In this document: piece after piece, positions 35,742 through 45,689 of the stretch
How the letters are laid out: each line of letters opens with the position of its first letter
Numbering within the stretch: position 1 is the stretch's first letter
Source: Bacillus sp. T3
GTDB lineage: Bacteria; Bacillota; Bacilli; Bacillales; Cytobacillaceae
DNA length: 64,000 bases
Reading direction: 5' to 3'
Assembly: GCF_033449965.1 (NCBI RefSeq)
Contig: NZ_CP137761.1
Location: 2,604,001 to 2,668,000, forward strand
The notes under the pieces: model-generated
What the model was told of the DNA's origin: nothing
Database searches by the model: none
The model's input: only the letters and a program-made list of their open reading frames with translations
Program-made: the position numbers and the translations under genes

Positions 35742-37415
35742 TTATTTCATTACCATTTTTCCATGGGGTGCTCTTCTTCTCCGTCTCGTCTGCGTTTTCC
35801 GCATCGCCTGAACGAGGGTGATCAACGAACCGAAGACCATTAGACCAACGCCAATATCAAATCTGTAGTCAAGCACCTGGGTTCCGGCGATAACGAGGCC
35901 CATTCCAAAAATAGCAAAGATGAGCTTTTTATTATTAGCATCTTGTTGCGCCATGATTTTGTTCTCAAAGGCAACCGAAGGACGGACACGTAGCTCGCCG
36001 GATTCCAGTTGATCAATCGCAGAAAAGATTTTCTTCGAAGTAGGGAGAATTTTCAATACCGTATCCTTTACTTCATCCAAAATCGTATCCTTACCGACGT
36101 TGCTTCCCTCACTTTTCATCATATCCTCGACGTATGGTTTTGCCAAAGAGATTAAATCAAACTTGGAATCCAAGCCCATACAAATACTAAACACTGTAAT
36201 GATGGCCTTGCCTAAAAAGGTTGTTCGAGATGGAATTTGAAACGGCTGCTGATAAAGGAAATCTCGCATTTCCTCAAGGAAATCGTCATTATTGAGCTTT
36301 TTCACATCAAAGCCATTACCAGTGAAGTTTTCTAGTAAAACCTTAACATTTTTACCTAAAGCAGCTTTATCGGCGTGCTTTCTTAAAAAGCCAAGGTCAT
36401 CAAGCGAATCAACGACCCCATTGCTATCCTTTAAATAGACCGACATCGCCAGTTTAAACATATTTTCCTTCATTGAATCAGAGATATTTCCAACCATCCC
36501 AAAATCAATATAAGCAATTGTCCCATCTTTTTTAACTAAAATATTGCCTGGATGTGGATCGGCATGGAAAAAACCATCCTCAAGTAATTGCTGTAAATAG
36601 GAAAGATAGAGTATTTTTGCTAGTTTATGTTTATTGATCCCTGCTTCATCAAGCGCGTCAATTTCATTAATTTTTACTCCATCGATAAATTCCATCACGA
36701 GCATTTTACTAGATGAGTAGTCGCCATAAACCTCCGGGACCGTGACCCCTGGAAAGCCTGTAAAATTTTCACGAAACTTTTCAATGTGCTGTGCTTCCTT
36801 CTCATAATCTAGCTCTAGCGTGATCACATCTTCAAATTCCTCATAAACATCCTTTAAATCTACAAACTTTCCTACTTTGGTGAAGCGACGGGCAAACGCA
36901 ATCAACACTCTTAACGTTGCTAGGTCCAGTGTAACAATTTCTTCGATCCCAGGTCTCATTACTTTCACGGCAACCTTTGTTCCATCGGCAAGGGTTGCTT
37001 TATGAACCTGGCCTAAGGATGCAGCAGCAACAGGGCTTTGATCAAAGCTTGCAAAAACATCCATAATCGATTTTGACTGTTCTTGCTCTATTCTATGAAT
37101 AATCGCTTTCGTATCTACCGGTGAAACAGAATCCTGAAGCTTTGAAAGTGTATCCGTATATTCCTTAGGTAAAATATCGACGCGCGAGCTGACAAATTGG
37201 CCAAGCTTGATGATTAGCCCACCCATTTCTATAGCTAGTGCAGTAAATTGATTAGCCTGAGAAAGATAAAGATCATGATACTTTCGTTCTTTTTTCTCGT
37301 GAGACATAAATCTTTTCGTTTTCCCAAGCCACCAAAACTGGAGCATAAAACGAAAGAACATCAGGCTCGTTTTGCGAAATCTCTTGTTGCGGATTAAGCG
37401 GGCGATTTCACGCAT
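35742..37415 (-). CDS. UbiB/ABC1 (AarF) family atypical kinase
   Basis: A 557-residue protein. ABC1 hallmarks are present: KxGQ-like IIKLGQFVSSR near residue 68, an Ala-rich loop AAASLGQVHKA, invariant Lys in VAVKVMRPG, and the catalytic GFFHADPHPGN with metal-binding IDFGMVG. Two C-terminal membrane helices anchor it. Homologues are ATPases needed for quinone/isoprenoid handling. It is second in an operon with an AbrB-type gene 28 nt upstream. Confidence 0.92.
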   Translation of the reverse strand: MREIARLIRNKRFRKTSLMFFRFMLQFWWLGKTKRFMSHEKKERKYHDLYLSQANQFTALAIEMGGLIIKLGQFVSSRVDILPKEYTDTLSKLQDSVSPVDTKAIIHRIEQEQSKSIMDVFASFDQSPVAAASLGQVHKATLADGTKVAVKVMRPGIEEIVTLDLATLRVLIAFARRFTKVGKFVDLKDVYEEFEDVITLELDYEKEAQHIEKFRENFTGFPGVTVPEVYGDYSSSKMLVMEFIDGVKINEIDALDEAGINKHKLAKILYLSYLQQLLEDGFFHADPHPGNILVKKDGTIAYIDFGMVGNISDSMKENMFKLAMSVYLKDSNGVVDSLDDLGFLRKHADKAALGKNVKVLLENFTGNGFDVKKLNNDDFLEEMRDFLYQQPFQIPSRTTFLGKAIITVFSICMGLDSKFDLISLAKPYVEDMMKSEGSNVGKDTILDEVKDTVLKILPTSKKIFSAIDQLESGELRVRPSVAFENKIMAQQDANNKKLIFAIFGMGLVIAGTQVLDYRFDIGVGLMVFGSLITLVQAMRKTQTRRRRRAPHGKMVMK

Positions 37416-37443
37416 ACCGTTTCTCCTTTTCTACAAATGCTCA

Positions 37444-37716
37444 TTACTCTTGCTCTTCGTCTTCTTTTTCTTCCGTTTTATCAAAAATCTCTTGAGCGAT
37501 TTTTTCAAAACGTTTTGATTTGTTGAAGAAGAAGTTTGCAAACTTGTTCATAATTTCAGATTTAACCAAAATGACTGTGCCTTTACGCGCATCGCCAAAG
37601 ACGACGAATTTTTCTCCGGGTTGAATATTTAGCTCTTCTCGTGCTTCGGCCGGAATCACAACCTGACCTCGTTCTCCTACACTTGTTGTTCCGAAAATTT
37701 TACCATGATTCATCAT
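37444..37716 (-). CDS. AbrB/SpoVT-type DNA-binding protein
   Basis: A 90-residue protein. The swapped-hairpin AbrB domain occupies residues 8-52 (TTSVGERGQVVIPAEAREELNIQPGEKFVVFG). A helical linker and a very acidic tail (EEKEDEEQE) follow. ATG 37716 lies 10 nt after AGGAGG. It probably binds DNA as a dimer or tetramer and may control its own operon with the ABC1 kinase. Confidence 0.88.
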   Translation of the reverse strand: MMNHGKIFGTTSVGERGQVVIPAEAREELNIQPGEKFVVFGDARKGTVILVKSEIMNKFANFFFNKSKRFEKIAQEIFDKTEEKEDEEQE

Positions 37717-38005
37717 AATATAATCGCCTCCTACTTGTAGGATAAATCATACTTTTCATACGAACCATATATTTCACAAATTATACATATGGCGATTAGG
37801 TGACTTGTTTTCATTAAATGATTTCATAATTTTATAAGGTAGACATGAGTAACTTATCTTTAATTTCCCCTATTGCAGACGTCAGGTTGACTATTCCCAA
37901 TCCATCATCTAAATTTCTATTTATAATAGCCTACATATTTGTGCACAAAATGTCGGATGGATCAATTCAACACCTGTTATTCTTTTGATGAAGGAGGTCG
38001 ACTAA

Positions 38006-38878
38006 ATGGATTTGCTAAAGAACATGAATGCTGCGCTACTATATATAGAAGATCATCTTACAGATGGTATTGATTATAAAAAGGTTGCGAGATTGGCTTG
38101 TTGCTCAGAATATCACTTTAAAAGAATGTTTTCTTTCCTTGCGGGAATTTCGTTGTCCGAATATATACGGCGCAGACGGCTCACCCTTGCAGCGTTTGAA
38201 CTCAAGGATAGCGATAAAAGGGTAATTGATGTTGCCGTAAAATTCGGCTACAACTCTGCCGATTCATTTACCCGAGCCTTTCAGAGCTTGCATGGAATCA
38301 CTCCAACTGAAGCAAGAAATAGCGATCATCAGCTAAAGGCATTTCCACCAATGACCTTCCAGTTAACGATTAGAGGAGGAACAGAAATGAATTATCGTAT
38401 CGTCGAAAAAGATGCCTTTCGCATCATAGGGCTTAAGAAAAGAGTGCCAATCGTCTTCAACGGCGTTAATCCGGAAATTGCAGCAATGTGGGCAAGTTTA
38501 ACGATGGAAAAAATCGATAAGCTAAAAAAATTATCAAATGTTGAACCAATTGGAATCATTAGTGCATCCACCAATTTTTCAGAGGGCCGGATGGAGGAAA
38601 AAGGTGAGTTAGACCATTATATTGGTGTGTCAACCTCCTCGGATTGCCCTGAGGAATTCGCTTCACTGGAGGTTAACAAATCAACCTGGGCCGTTTTTGA
38701 AGCCGTTGGACCATTTCCTGAAACCCTACAAAATGTGTGGGGCCGAATCTATTCTGAGTGGTTTCCTTCTTCTAATTATGAGATTGCCGAAGGTCCTGAA
38801 ATCTTATGGAATGAACACAAGGATACCAGCTCGCGTACATTTAAGAGCGAAATATGGGTACCGGTTTTAAGAAAATAA
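38006..38878 (+). CDS. AraC-family regulator with GyrI-like effector domain
   Basis: A 290-residue regulator. Two HTH motifs lie at the N terminus ([20 protein letters not shown] and [21 protein letters not shown], within residues 24-90). The C-terminal half from about residue 125 is a GyrI-like/SOUL-type ligand-binding domain of the Rob/BmrR kind. Such proteins sense drugs or small organic ligands. ATG 38006 follows AAGGAGG. Confidence 0.92.
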   Translation: MDLLKNMNAALLYIEDHLTDGIDYKKVARLACCSEYHFKRMFSFLAGISLSEYIRRRRLTLAAFELKDSDKRVIDVAVKFGYNSADSFTRAFQSLHGITPTEARNSDHQLKAFPPMTFQLTIRGGTEMNYRIVEKDAFRIIGLKKRVPIVFNGVNPEIAAMWASLTMEKIDKLKKLSNVEPIGIISASTNFSEGRMEEKGELDHYIGVSTSSDCPEEFASLEVNKSTWAVFEAVGPFPETLQNVWGRIYSEWFPSSNYEIAEGPEILWNEHKDTSSRTFKSEIWVPVLRK

Positions 38879-38899
38879 TCATTGTATTTTGTAGTTTGG

Positions 38900-38925
38900 G
38901 CACATGGGACTCCATGTGCTTTTTT
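38900..38925 (+). terminator. Intrinsic terminator
   Basis: The stem GCACATGG/CCATGTGC (38900-38907 with 38912-38919) is followed by six T. Confidence 0.88.
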
Positions 38926-39055
38926 ACATTACATCTCAGATATTCATATTATTATTTTAAAAACATTTCAAATCAACGCCATTAGTAGTAAAATGACTAA
39001 ATACATTGAATTCCAAAAACTTCTGTAGTTTTAACATTGTCGTGAGGTGACGAAT

Positions 39056-39964
39056 ATGAAAATCGGAATCATTGGCTTAGGTGATATTGCAAAGAAAGCG
39101 TACTTGCCGGTCCTTTCGGAAAAAGAAGGAATTGAACTAGTGCTATGTACAAGGAATGAAGAAACGCTTAACACCCTTTCAAAAAAATATCGAATCAAGG
39201 AAAAAGTTCAGACTGTTGACGAACTGATCTCTTTAGGAATCGATGCTGCCATCCTAAGTGCTGCAACAGACGCGCATTATCAGATAGCAGAAACATTGTT
39301 ACAAAACGGTATTAACACTTACATAGACAAACCAATCTCAATGAATTTTCTCGAAACTGAAAAAATCGTTAAACTAGCAAAACATAGTGGTAAAATTGCG
39401 ATGGTTGGCTTCAATCGAAGATTTATTCCGATGGTGAATGAACTAAAACAGCATGGGAAAGCAAATCTCATCCTTATGCAAAAAAATCGGTTCGCAGCTC
39501 CAGACTTTGTTAGAAGATTTGTTATTGATGATTTTGTACACGTAGTGGATACACTGAGATTTTTAATGGATACAGAAGTTAAGGATGTTAAGATTGAGTT
39601 CCAAAAGTCTGGAGAAAAATTGAATCAATTAGTGATTCAACTCATCGGTGAAGGCTGTTTGGCTATCGGAATAATGAACCGAAATAGCGGTGTGACGGAA
39701 GAAACAATCGAGTATCACACTGGCCTCGATAAATATGTAGTAAACAGCTTAGTTGAAACAACACATTATCATAATAAAAAAACTAGCATCACGAAATTTG
39801 GGGACTGGGAACCAACTCTATATAAACGTGGATTCTATCAGATAACGGATTATTTCATTGATTGCGTCCAAAATAACAAAATGCCAAGTCCATCGATGGA
39901 GGATTCCCTTATCACACATGAAATATGTGAAAGAATCGTAAAGTATATAGATTCAGAAGCTTAA
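39056..39964 (+). CDS. Gfo/Idh/MocA-family oxidoreductase
   Basis: A 302-residue NAD(P)-dependent oxidoreductase. The Rossmann motif is IGIIGLGDIAKKAYLP at the N terminus, with the family EKP-like segment as YIDKPISMN near residue 97. Sugar or inositol-like substrates are usual, but the exact one is unknown. I take ATG 39056 (GTGAGGTGA upstream) rather than GTG 39047. It is followed at once by a strong terminator, so it is monocistronic. Confidence 0.9.
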   Translation: MKIGIIGLGDIAKKAYLPVLSEKEGIELVLCTRNEETLNTLSKKYRIKEKVQTVDELISLGIDAAILSAATDAHYQIAETLLQNGINTYIDKPISMNFLETEKIVKLAKHSGKIAMVGFNRRFIPMVNELKQHGKANLILMQKNRFAAPDFVRRFVIDDFVHVVDTLRFLMDTEVKDVKIEFQKSGEKLNQLVIQLIGEGCLAIGIMNRNSGVTEETIEYHTGLDKYVVNSLVETTHYHNKKTSITKFGDWEPTLYKRGFYQITDYFIDCVQNNKMPSPSMEDSLITHEICERIVKYIDSEA

Positions 39965-40002
39965 AAAAAACGATGACACTAAAATTAGTGTCATCGTTTT
40001 TT
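39965..40002 (+). terminator. Intrinsic terminator with 18-bp perfect stem
   Basis: 39965-39982 pairs fully with 39985-40002 over a 2-nt centre, ending in six T. It abuts the stop codon of the oxidoreductase. Confidence 0.92.
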
Positions 40003-40173
40003 GTATGAACGTATTCCCTCAATGATAACAAGATTATTCCATTAGAGTCCTTCAACTTGGTCCCCATTTTTAAAGAAAGTAGACTAAGTACCCTTGAATC
40101 ATACAAAGGCCATATGGAATAATAATTTGTAAGTGTTTGTTAAAAGACATCTAACATGAATTGGAGTGATAAA

Positions 40174-40557
40174 ATGATTACAAATTTGGGTCAGGTTATG
40201 GTGTATGTCCAAAATCAAGAAGAGACAGCGAAATTTTGGACAGAAAAATTTGGGTTTCACGTGATTTCTGAACAAGAACTCGGAGAAGGAATAAAAGCAA
40301 TCGAATTGGCTCCTTCACCTAATGCAGAAACGAGCATTGTCCTCCACAATAAGGAATTCGTTGCCAGCATGAACCCAGATATGAATCTTAATACTCCTTC
40401 GTTAATGTTTGTCACTGATAATCTCGACCAACTATATGAAGATTACAAAAGTAAAGATGTAACAGTTGGCGATATTGTCCATCTTCCAGGTGCCAGAGTT
40501 TTTAACTTTGCTGATAATGAACAAAATTATTTCGCCGTGATGGAAAAAGAGAAATAA
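40174..40557 (+). CDS. VOC-family glyoxalase-like protein
   Basis: A 127-residue vicinal-oxygen-chelate fold protein. Two beta-alpha-beta-beta-beta modules are visible, the first opening LGQVMVYVQNQEETAKFWTE. Ligands are not clearly those of glyoxalase I. ATG 40174 is chosen with TGGAGTG 5 nt upstream. Function unknown beyond the fold. Confidence 0.87.
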   Translation: MITNLGQVMVYVQNQEETAKFWTEKFGFHVISEQELGEGIKAIELAPSPNAETSIVLHNKEFVASMNPDMNLNTPSLMFVTDNLDQLYEDYKSKDVTVGDIVHLPGARVFNFADNEQNYFAVMEKEK

Positions 40558-40583
40558 AGCATTTACGTTACTATATGAATAAG

Positions 40584-40631
40584 AAAAAAGTGCCAGGTTT
40601 CATCTTAATTGACGAAAACTGGCACTTTTTT
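40584..40631 (+). terminator. Intrinsic terminator
   Basis: The 13-bp stem AAAAAAGTGCCAG/CTGGCACTTTTTT (40584-40596 with 40619-40631) is perfect and works on both strands, ending the VOC gene and the convergent RNase H-like gene. Confidence 0.85.
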
Positions 40632-40635
40632 GGTA

Positions 40636-41469
40636 TTATAAACTGTATTTTTCAATTATTTTCATTGCGCTTTTCATTGTTGCATTCGTTAGTTTCGTTT
40701 TCTTTGTATTTTTTACAATAGTGGTTAAGTTGTGACATAGCTTTATTTGGTTTGTTTTACGGTCTAGTTGGCTTAAGGCATGTGCCAACGCAATAATTGG
40801 CCGCTTGTTTTCTGCTATTACCTTATTATTATTCAATATGTACCACGTATCATTCTCTCTTTTTGCTTTAAGCGCTACATTTATGGGTTTAGATTCATCT
40901 TTAATGGGTTTAGATTCATCTTTAATGGGTTTATGCTCCTCTTTTATGGGTTTAGATTCCACTCTAATGGATTTAGATTCTTCTTTGATATATTCGCGAC
41001 TTAATTCATGAGCATATTGCAGATACTTTTTATCTTTAGCCTCGTCTTGATAATAAATTTTGATAAGAGGCCGTGGCTGTTTTGTCTTTTCTCAATGATA
41101 TAACGGGTAATTTGAAAATTGGGATATTAAATCGATGTAAAGATTTCTAATATGTTGGAAGTATTGATTAGCTTCCTGTTTCGCGAAGTATTGGCTATTC
41201 GAAAATTCGATTTTTCCATTATAAAGAAGGATTTGATGAAGTTTTTGACAATCAGTATATATATCTATGAGTTCATTTTTATGGAGGTCATTTTGCTTAA
41301 TCATTTCAAATGTCTTTTCTAGAGAGTACCCTTCTGCAATATTTGAAGAAGGATTGATGTGCTCAACGTTAAAATGATATTTTTCAATAAAACCATATTC
41401 ATTTACTTTTACGATCCCAACTCCGATCATTTGATCCTTCGTCGAACCGTCAATATAGTACTCAATCAT
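40636..41469 (-). pseudogene. RNase H-like protein with heptad repeats, interrupted by an in-frame TGA at 41092-41094
   Basis: One continuous minus-strand frame of 278 codons is broken only by TGA after residue 125. The first part is an RNase HI-fold domain with likely acidic residues in YYIDGST, IAEGYSLEKTFE and IYTDCQK. After the TGA the frame stays open: a charged region (LIKIYYQDEAKDKKYLQYAHELSREY), five to six heptads of the ESKPIKD type, and a C-terminal helical domain. No ribosome site or plausible start lies just after the TGA. A nonsense mutation, sequence error or recoding could explain it. Confidence 0.7.
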
Positions 41470-41603
41470 TTAGTACACCGCTTTCTCTGATATCGTCCAT
41501 GAACTTCCCGCCTTAGGAAAACACTTTAAGTTATTCTAAAAAAACATTATCAATCTCATTTCTGTATAACACCTTATAAATCCTTTAAAAAAAGAAAATT
41601 TTC

Positions 41604-41660
41604 ACGTTACCACACTAAAGCGATGGGGGACAGTCCCCCATCGCTTTAGTGTGGTAACGT
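41604..41660. repeat. 57-bp perfect palindrome (28-bp arms, 1-nt centre)
   Basis: 41604-41631 and 41633-41660 are exact reverse complements, with GGGGGAC-a-GTCCCCC at the centre. It lies 8 bp after the LysR stop and could terminate that gene. Such length and perfection exceed a normal terminator and recall REP- or MITE-like elements. No transposase is nearby. Confidence 0.85.
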
Positions 41661-41667
41661 AGCTTGA

Positions 41668-42543
41668 TTAGAGCATTGTTATGGCTTCTTTTATATATTG
41701 GATAAAGGCCTTGGCTTCTTCTGTTTCTATTTTAGATAGGATATAGGTTGATGATGTTGGAGGAATGATTTTTTCTGGATTTAAATCTATTAATCTGTGT
41801 GCCACTATATCCTCTTGCACCATCGAAACAGGCAAAAAGGAAACACCTAGACCCTCTTCGATGAATCGTTTCGATACCTCTACCTGATTTACGGTCATCG
41901 TTTTGACCAATGGGTAGTGCTTTTTGACTTGAGCTAGTAACCGCTCCCAATAGTCAGGATGATTATCCGTAATCAATCGATATTTCTGCAAAATTTGCTC
42001 CTCGGTTACACTCTCTTCATCCTCTGAATGATGGGGTCCCACAAATAAAACGGGCTCCTCGTGTACAAGCTCGCATTTCAAACTTAGTTGAACAGGTCTA
42101 ATTCGGGTTAACCCAATATCTGCTCGTCCAGCGCTAACTTCCTCCCCAATTTCATAGGATTTCAGCACATTGATAATCACTTCGATCCCAGGATTTCCCT
42201 TTGTAAAAGTCCGCAATAACGAAGGAAGAAACGACGAAGCGATTTGAGGAGCCGTCGCAATGATCAGTTTTCGGTTGAACCCTTGCTTCCACGATTCAAA
42301 ATTTTGCATTCCTTTCTCATATGTGGAAACTAGCTCGCTCGCAAACATTAGAAATTCACGACCCGCAGCAGTTAGTGATATCTTTGTCCCGATTCTTTCA
42401 AATAATAATGTATCGATGCTCTCTTCTAGTCTTTTAATATGCTTCGTAACGGCAGGTTGAGTTAGAAACAATTCATCTGCTGCTTTCCGAAAGTTTTCAT
42501 ATTTTGCGGCAATGACGAACGTCTGGATCCATTTGATTTCCAT
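41668..42543 (-). CDS. LysR-family transcriptional regulator
   Basis: A 291-residue regulator. The winged HTH spans residues 1-60 (TFVIAAKYENFRKAADELFLTQPAVTKHIKRLE) and the effector-binding domain starts near residue 90 (KLIIATAPQIASSFLP). It resembles the YwfK/CitR branch. It is divergent from a methyltransferase gene, with a palindrome in between, the classic layout for a LysR protein and its target. Confidence 0.93.
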   Translation of the reverse strand: MEIKWIQTFVIAAKYENFRKAADELFLTQPAVTKHIKRLEESIDTLLFERIGTKISLTAAGREFLMFASELVSTYEKGMQNFESWKQGFNRKLIIATAPQIASSFLPSLLRTFTKGNPGIEVIINVLKSYEIGEEVSAGRADIGLTRIRPVQLSLKCELVHEEPVLFVGPHHSEDEESVTEEQILQKYRLITDNHPDYWERLLAQVKKHYPLVKTMTVNQVEVSKRFIEEGLGVSFLPVSMVQEDIVAHRLIDLNPEKIIPPTSSTYILSKIETEEAKAFIQYIKEAITML

Positions 42544-42567
42544 TTAAACGAGCTCTCCTCTCTAATC

Positions 42568-42584
42568 AATAACAAACTGTTATT
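42568..42584. promoter_or_regulatory. LysR-type inverted repeat in divergent promoter
   Basis: AATAAC-aaact-GTTATT is a perfect 6-5-6 inverted repeat containing the T-N11-A pattern. It lies 25 bp upstream of the LysR start and 84 bp upstream of the methyltransferase. Confidence 0.6.
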
Positions 42585-42667
42585 AAAAATGAACGTTTTT
42601 GTTATTTTTCATTATATGTAAATTTTTGTATAATTCAAATAACAATTACACAAAGGGGAGATATAAT

Positions 42668-43357
42668 ATGACACAAATTCAATCAAGAGCATTTATTGCC
42701 GAGAAATTCAATCATCACGCCAATCAATATGATGAACAAAGAAGGAAGTTGATTCCATGCTTTGATCATTTTTACTCAATTCCCATTTCCCTTATAAACT
42801 CAAAAACTTCAACACCAGCTGTTTTAGATGTTGGAGCAGGTACTGGTTTATTTTCATCCTACATTCTAGAAAAATATCCAAATGCCTACATGACCCTAAT
42901 TGATCTATCAGAAAATATGCTTGAAATCGCAAAACAGCGTTTCTCCACTTTGTCAGATGTGAATTATATTGTGGATGATTATACAACACATCCATTTCAA
43001 CAAAAGTTTGATATCATCGTCTCCTCTTTGTCGATCCACCACTTAACTGATATGGAAAAGAAAGATTTTTATCGGCAGGCTTATTCAATGCTTAATGACG
43101 GCGGAGTTTTTATCAATGCGGACCAAGTATTAGGACAAACTGAATTTCTTGAAGAGCTTTATAAAAAGGATTGGAGCATTAAGATTGAAAACAGTGGTCT
43201 AACTCAGGAACAAGTAACTGCAGCCTATGAACGAACTAAGCTAGACAAAATGTCCACATTAGCAGACCAATTATACTGGTTAATGGATAGTGGATTTCAG
43301 GATGTCGATTGTGTTTATAAGTATTTTAACTTTGTAGTGATGTTTGCGAGGAAATAA
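42668..43357 (+). CDS. Class I SAM-dependent methyltransferase
   Basis: A 229-residue methyltransferase. Motif I is VLDVGAGTGLFSSYI, followed by TLIDLSENMLEIAK and IIVSSLSIHHL. ATG 42668 lies 8 nt after AAAGGGGAG; the frame extending to 42599 has no site. The acceptor is unknown. It is probably controlled by the divergent LysR regulator. Confidence 0.9.
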   Translation: MTQIQSRAFIAEKFNHHANQYDEQRRKLIPCFDHFYSIPISLINSKTSTPAVLDVGAGTGLFSSYILEKYPNAYMTLIDLSENMLEIAKQRFSTLSDVNYIVDDYTTHPFQQKFDIIVSSLSIHHLTDMEKKDFYRQAYSMLNDGGVFINADQVLGQTEFLEELYKKDWSIKIENSGLTQEQVTAAYERTKLDKMSTLADQLYWLMDSGFQDVDCVYKYFNFVVMFARK

Positions 43358-43369
43358 TTACTGCATTTC

Positions 43370-43400
43370 GGACTTATGAGACTTTCATAAGTCCTTTTTT
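43370..43400 (+). terminator. Intrinsic terminator
   Basis: The stem GGACTTATGA/TCATAAGTCC (43370-43379 with 43385-43394) is perfect and followed by six T. Confidence 0.88.
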
Positions 43401-43437
43401 CTTACTTTTAAACCCTCTCTCTCACAAAATCCATTTA

Positions 43438-44319
43438 TCACCTTTTACTTTTCTTATAAGCCAAAGGTGTCATATTCATGATTTTCCGAAATTGATCAAT
43501 AAAATAGCTCGTACTATTAAATCCAACCTCATAGGCAACCTCGGTCACATTGGATGTTTCTTGCTGCAAGAGAATAAGGCTTTGATGGATACGATGGTTC
43601 GTAACATAGTTCATCGGGGTTTCTTTTAACATCCGTTTAAAATATCGACAGCACTCAGAACGACTCAATTGGCCGGCTTGTGCAATATCCCCCAACGTAA
43701 TTTTTTCATGATAGTGTAGATGAATCCAGTGGAGCATTTCCTTCATGCGTTGACTTTTAGCAATTTCTGTTTGGGCGTATTCGAGTTTAAAGCCATGAAT
43801 AATCAGGCTTTTCCAGATAGACGCAAGCTGGACCGTGACATCAAGCTCATACAATGGGTATTTTTCCATAATTAATTGATAGATTTTAAAAATTAAGTCT
43901 AAAATGTTTCTTCCCCATGTGTCTTTTGAATTTAAATAGACATATGGTTGATTGGTAGCTTGAATATAGGGATAGACATAAGTGTTATATAGCTCCTGAG
44001 ATAAAACAAAGTGCGGAGTAACATTTAAACAAATATAGGTGCAATCCGATTCGTTGTAATCTTCTGCCATGTGCAAACATCCACTATTCAAAAATAAGCC
44101 ATCACCTTCTTGGACTACACACTTTTCCTCATTAATTTGAAACAGTGCTTCCCCTTTGATCACGAAGACAAATTGAATTTCATCATGCCAATGAAGCGGG
44201 ATATAACCATGAACATTTTGATTTATGGTTGTTTCATAGCATGCAAGCGGTAATACAACAGTACGATGCTCCGTTAGCTCCTTTAAGCTCTGATCGATAG
44301 CGAAGTTTTTTATTTGCAA
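43438..44319 (-). CDS. AraC-family regulator with cupin sensor
   Basis: A 293-residue regulator. The N-terminal cupin (HWHDEIQFVFVIKGEALFQ, GDGLFLNSG) binds an effector. The C-terminal AraC domain has two HTH motifs (ITLGDIAQAGQLSRSECCRYFKR and VTEVAYEVGFNSTSYFIDQFRK). It is divergent from an EamA exporter by about 110 bp and is the likely regulator of it. Confidence 0.92.
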   Translation of the reverse strand: MQIKNFAIDQSLKELTEHRTVVLPLACYETTINQNVHGYIPLHWHDEIQFVFVIKGEALFQINEEKCVVQEGDGLFLNSGCLHMAEDYNESDCTYICLNVTPHFVLSQELYNTYVYPYIQATNQPYVYLNSKDTWGRNILDLIFKIYQLIMEKYPLYELDVTVQLASIWKSLIIHGFKLEYAQTEIAKSQRMKEMLHWIHLHYHEKITLGDIAQAGQLSRSECCRYFKRMLKETPMNYVTNHRIHQSLILLQQETSNVTEVAYEVGFNSTSYFIDQFRKIMNMTPLAYKKSKR

Positions 44320-44427
44320 TCGAATTCACCTCAATATCCTGATATTTTTCTCTCCAATATCGGTATTTTTTCGTCCAAATTTCTATTATTATAACACTAT
44401 TATGATATTTCGGATGGAGAAACGACT

Positions 44428-45333
44428 ATGAAAACACATAATCGAAAAACAGGATTTATTCTCGTTATTACAGGTGCCATCTTTTGGGGTGTTGGCGGCA
44501 CAACTGCCCAAAAGCTCTTCCAACAATTTGGAATCGAGGTAAACTGGCTCGTAACAACGAGATTGTTGGTAGCTGGAATGTTGCTTTTAATGGTGCAGTA
44601 CTTCAAAAAGGACCGCTCACAAATTCTTGGAATATGGAAAAAGAAAAAAACAGCCTTGCAGCTGTTAACTTTCGGATTGTTGGGTATGTTAGCTGTGCAA
44701 TACACATACATGGCATCGATCAAACACGGGAACGCAGCGGTTGCGACTTTATTGCAATATTTGGCACCCGTGATGATTATCCTTTATCAATTTTTACGAA
44801 AGCAATCGCTGTTCACGCGTCAAGATTTTTTCACCGTTTCCTTAGCTTTGTCTGGAAGTTTTTTCTTATTAACAAACGGCTCCTTTGATGATTTTTCGGT
44901 TTCAACCCCTGCCATTGTTTGGGGACTACTTTCAGGTCTGGCACTTGCTTTTTATACATTAAATGCTATTCCATTATTAAAACAATTCGATTCACTTGTC
45001 GTCGTCGGCTGGGCGATGATTTTGGGTGGATCTGCACTAAGTTTTGTTCACCCAATTTGGCGAATAGAAATAACACATCTTCCGCTTGAAGCCCTTCTTT
45101 ATTTGATTTTCATCGTCCTATTTGGAACGATGCTGGCATTTTGGTTTTATATCGAAAGCCTGCAAAGCCTCTTACCAAAAGAAACGAGTCTTCTCGGAAG
45201 CCTTGAGCCACTCGCGGCTGTCCTCACCACCGTTATTTGGTTAAAGGAACCGTTTGGAATGTACCAATGGCTTGGAACAATCTGCATTATCGGTATGATT
45301 TTTTTATTAGCCTTAGGAAAAAGAAAAATATAG
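44428..45333 (+). CDS. EamA/RhaT-family DMT transporter
   Basis: A 301-residue membrane protein with ten predicted helices as two EamA repeats (residues about 10-140 and 155-295). Helix 1 holds [16 protein letters not shown]. Members export amino acids or metabolites. ATG 44428 follows GGAG. A terminator follows the stop. Divergent AraC-type regulation is likely. Confidence 0.9.
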   Translation: MKTHNRKTGFILVITGAIFWGVGGTTAQKLFQQFGIEVNWLVTTRLLVAGMLLLMVQYFKKDRSQILGIWKKKKTALQLLTFGLLGMLAVQYTYMASIKHGNAAVATLLQYLAPVMIILYQFLRKQSLFTRQDFFTVSLALSGSFFLLTNGSFDDFSVSTPAIVWGLLSGLALAFYTLNAIPLLKQFDSLVVVGWAMILGGSALSFVHPIWRIEITHLPLEALLYLIFIVLFGTMLAFWFYIESLQSLLPKETSLLGSLEPLAAVLTTVIWLKEPFGMYQWLGTICIIGMIFLLALGKRKI

Positions 45334-45350
45334 AAGCTTCCAAACCGGAG

Positions 45351-45386
45351 CCCTCACAATAATATATATTGTGGGGGTTTTCCTTT
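45351..45386 (+). terminator. Intrinsic terminator of the EamA gene
   Basis: The stem CCCTCACAATA with TATTGTGGGG (45351-45361 and 45367-45376) contains one G-T pair and is followed by TTTTCCTTTTT. Confidence 0.75.
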
Positions 45387-45496
45387 TTCGCACGAAAATA
45401 ATACATTCATAAAGATTAATTCGCCCCTCCACAGGCAATATTAATAAATAAACTCATACTTAAAAAGATTTTTGTTTAAGGAGGAAATGAATCGTT

Positions 45497-45643
45497 TTGG
45501 AAAATAAAAAAAAGCCGTTGCTAACTGATGAATTTTTAGATGAATTAGCCAGTGAAATAAATCAGGAGTTTGGAGGTATTGAATTTAAAATTAAGAAAGA
45601 AGCAGTTTCAGAGACAAGTACAAGCGATGAAAACGAAGTGTGA
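45497..45643 (+). CDS. Possible 48-residue acidic protein
   Basis: A TTG start at 45497 opens a 48-codon frame reading MENKKKPLLTDEFLDELAS and ending in an acidic Ser/Thr/Glu tail. The upstream AAGGAGG is 12 nt away, longer than ideal. The amphipathic composition looks protein-like. The tandem repeat array begins about 50 bp after its stop. Confidence 0.4.
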   Translation: MENKKKPLLTDEFLDELASEINQEFGGIEFKIKKEAVSETSTSDENEV

Positions 45644-45689
45644 AGAATGTGGGAATGGCGGTCACCAGGACTTAGTCATTTTATTAGAC

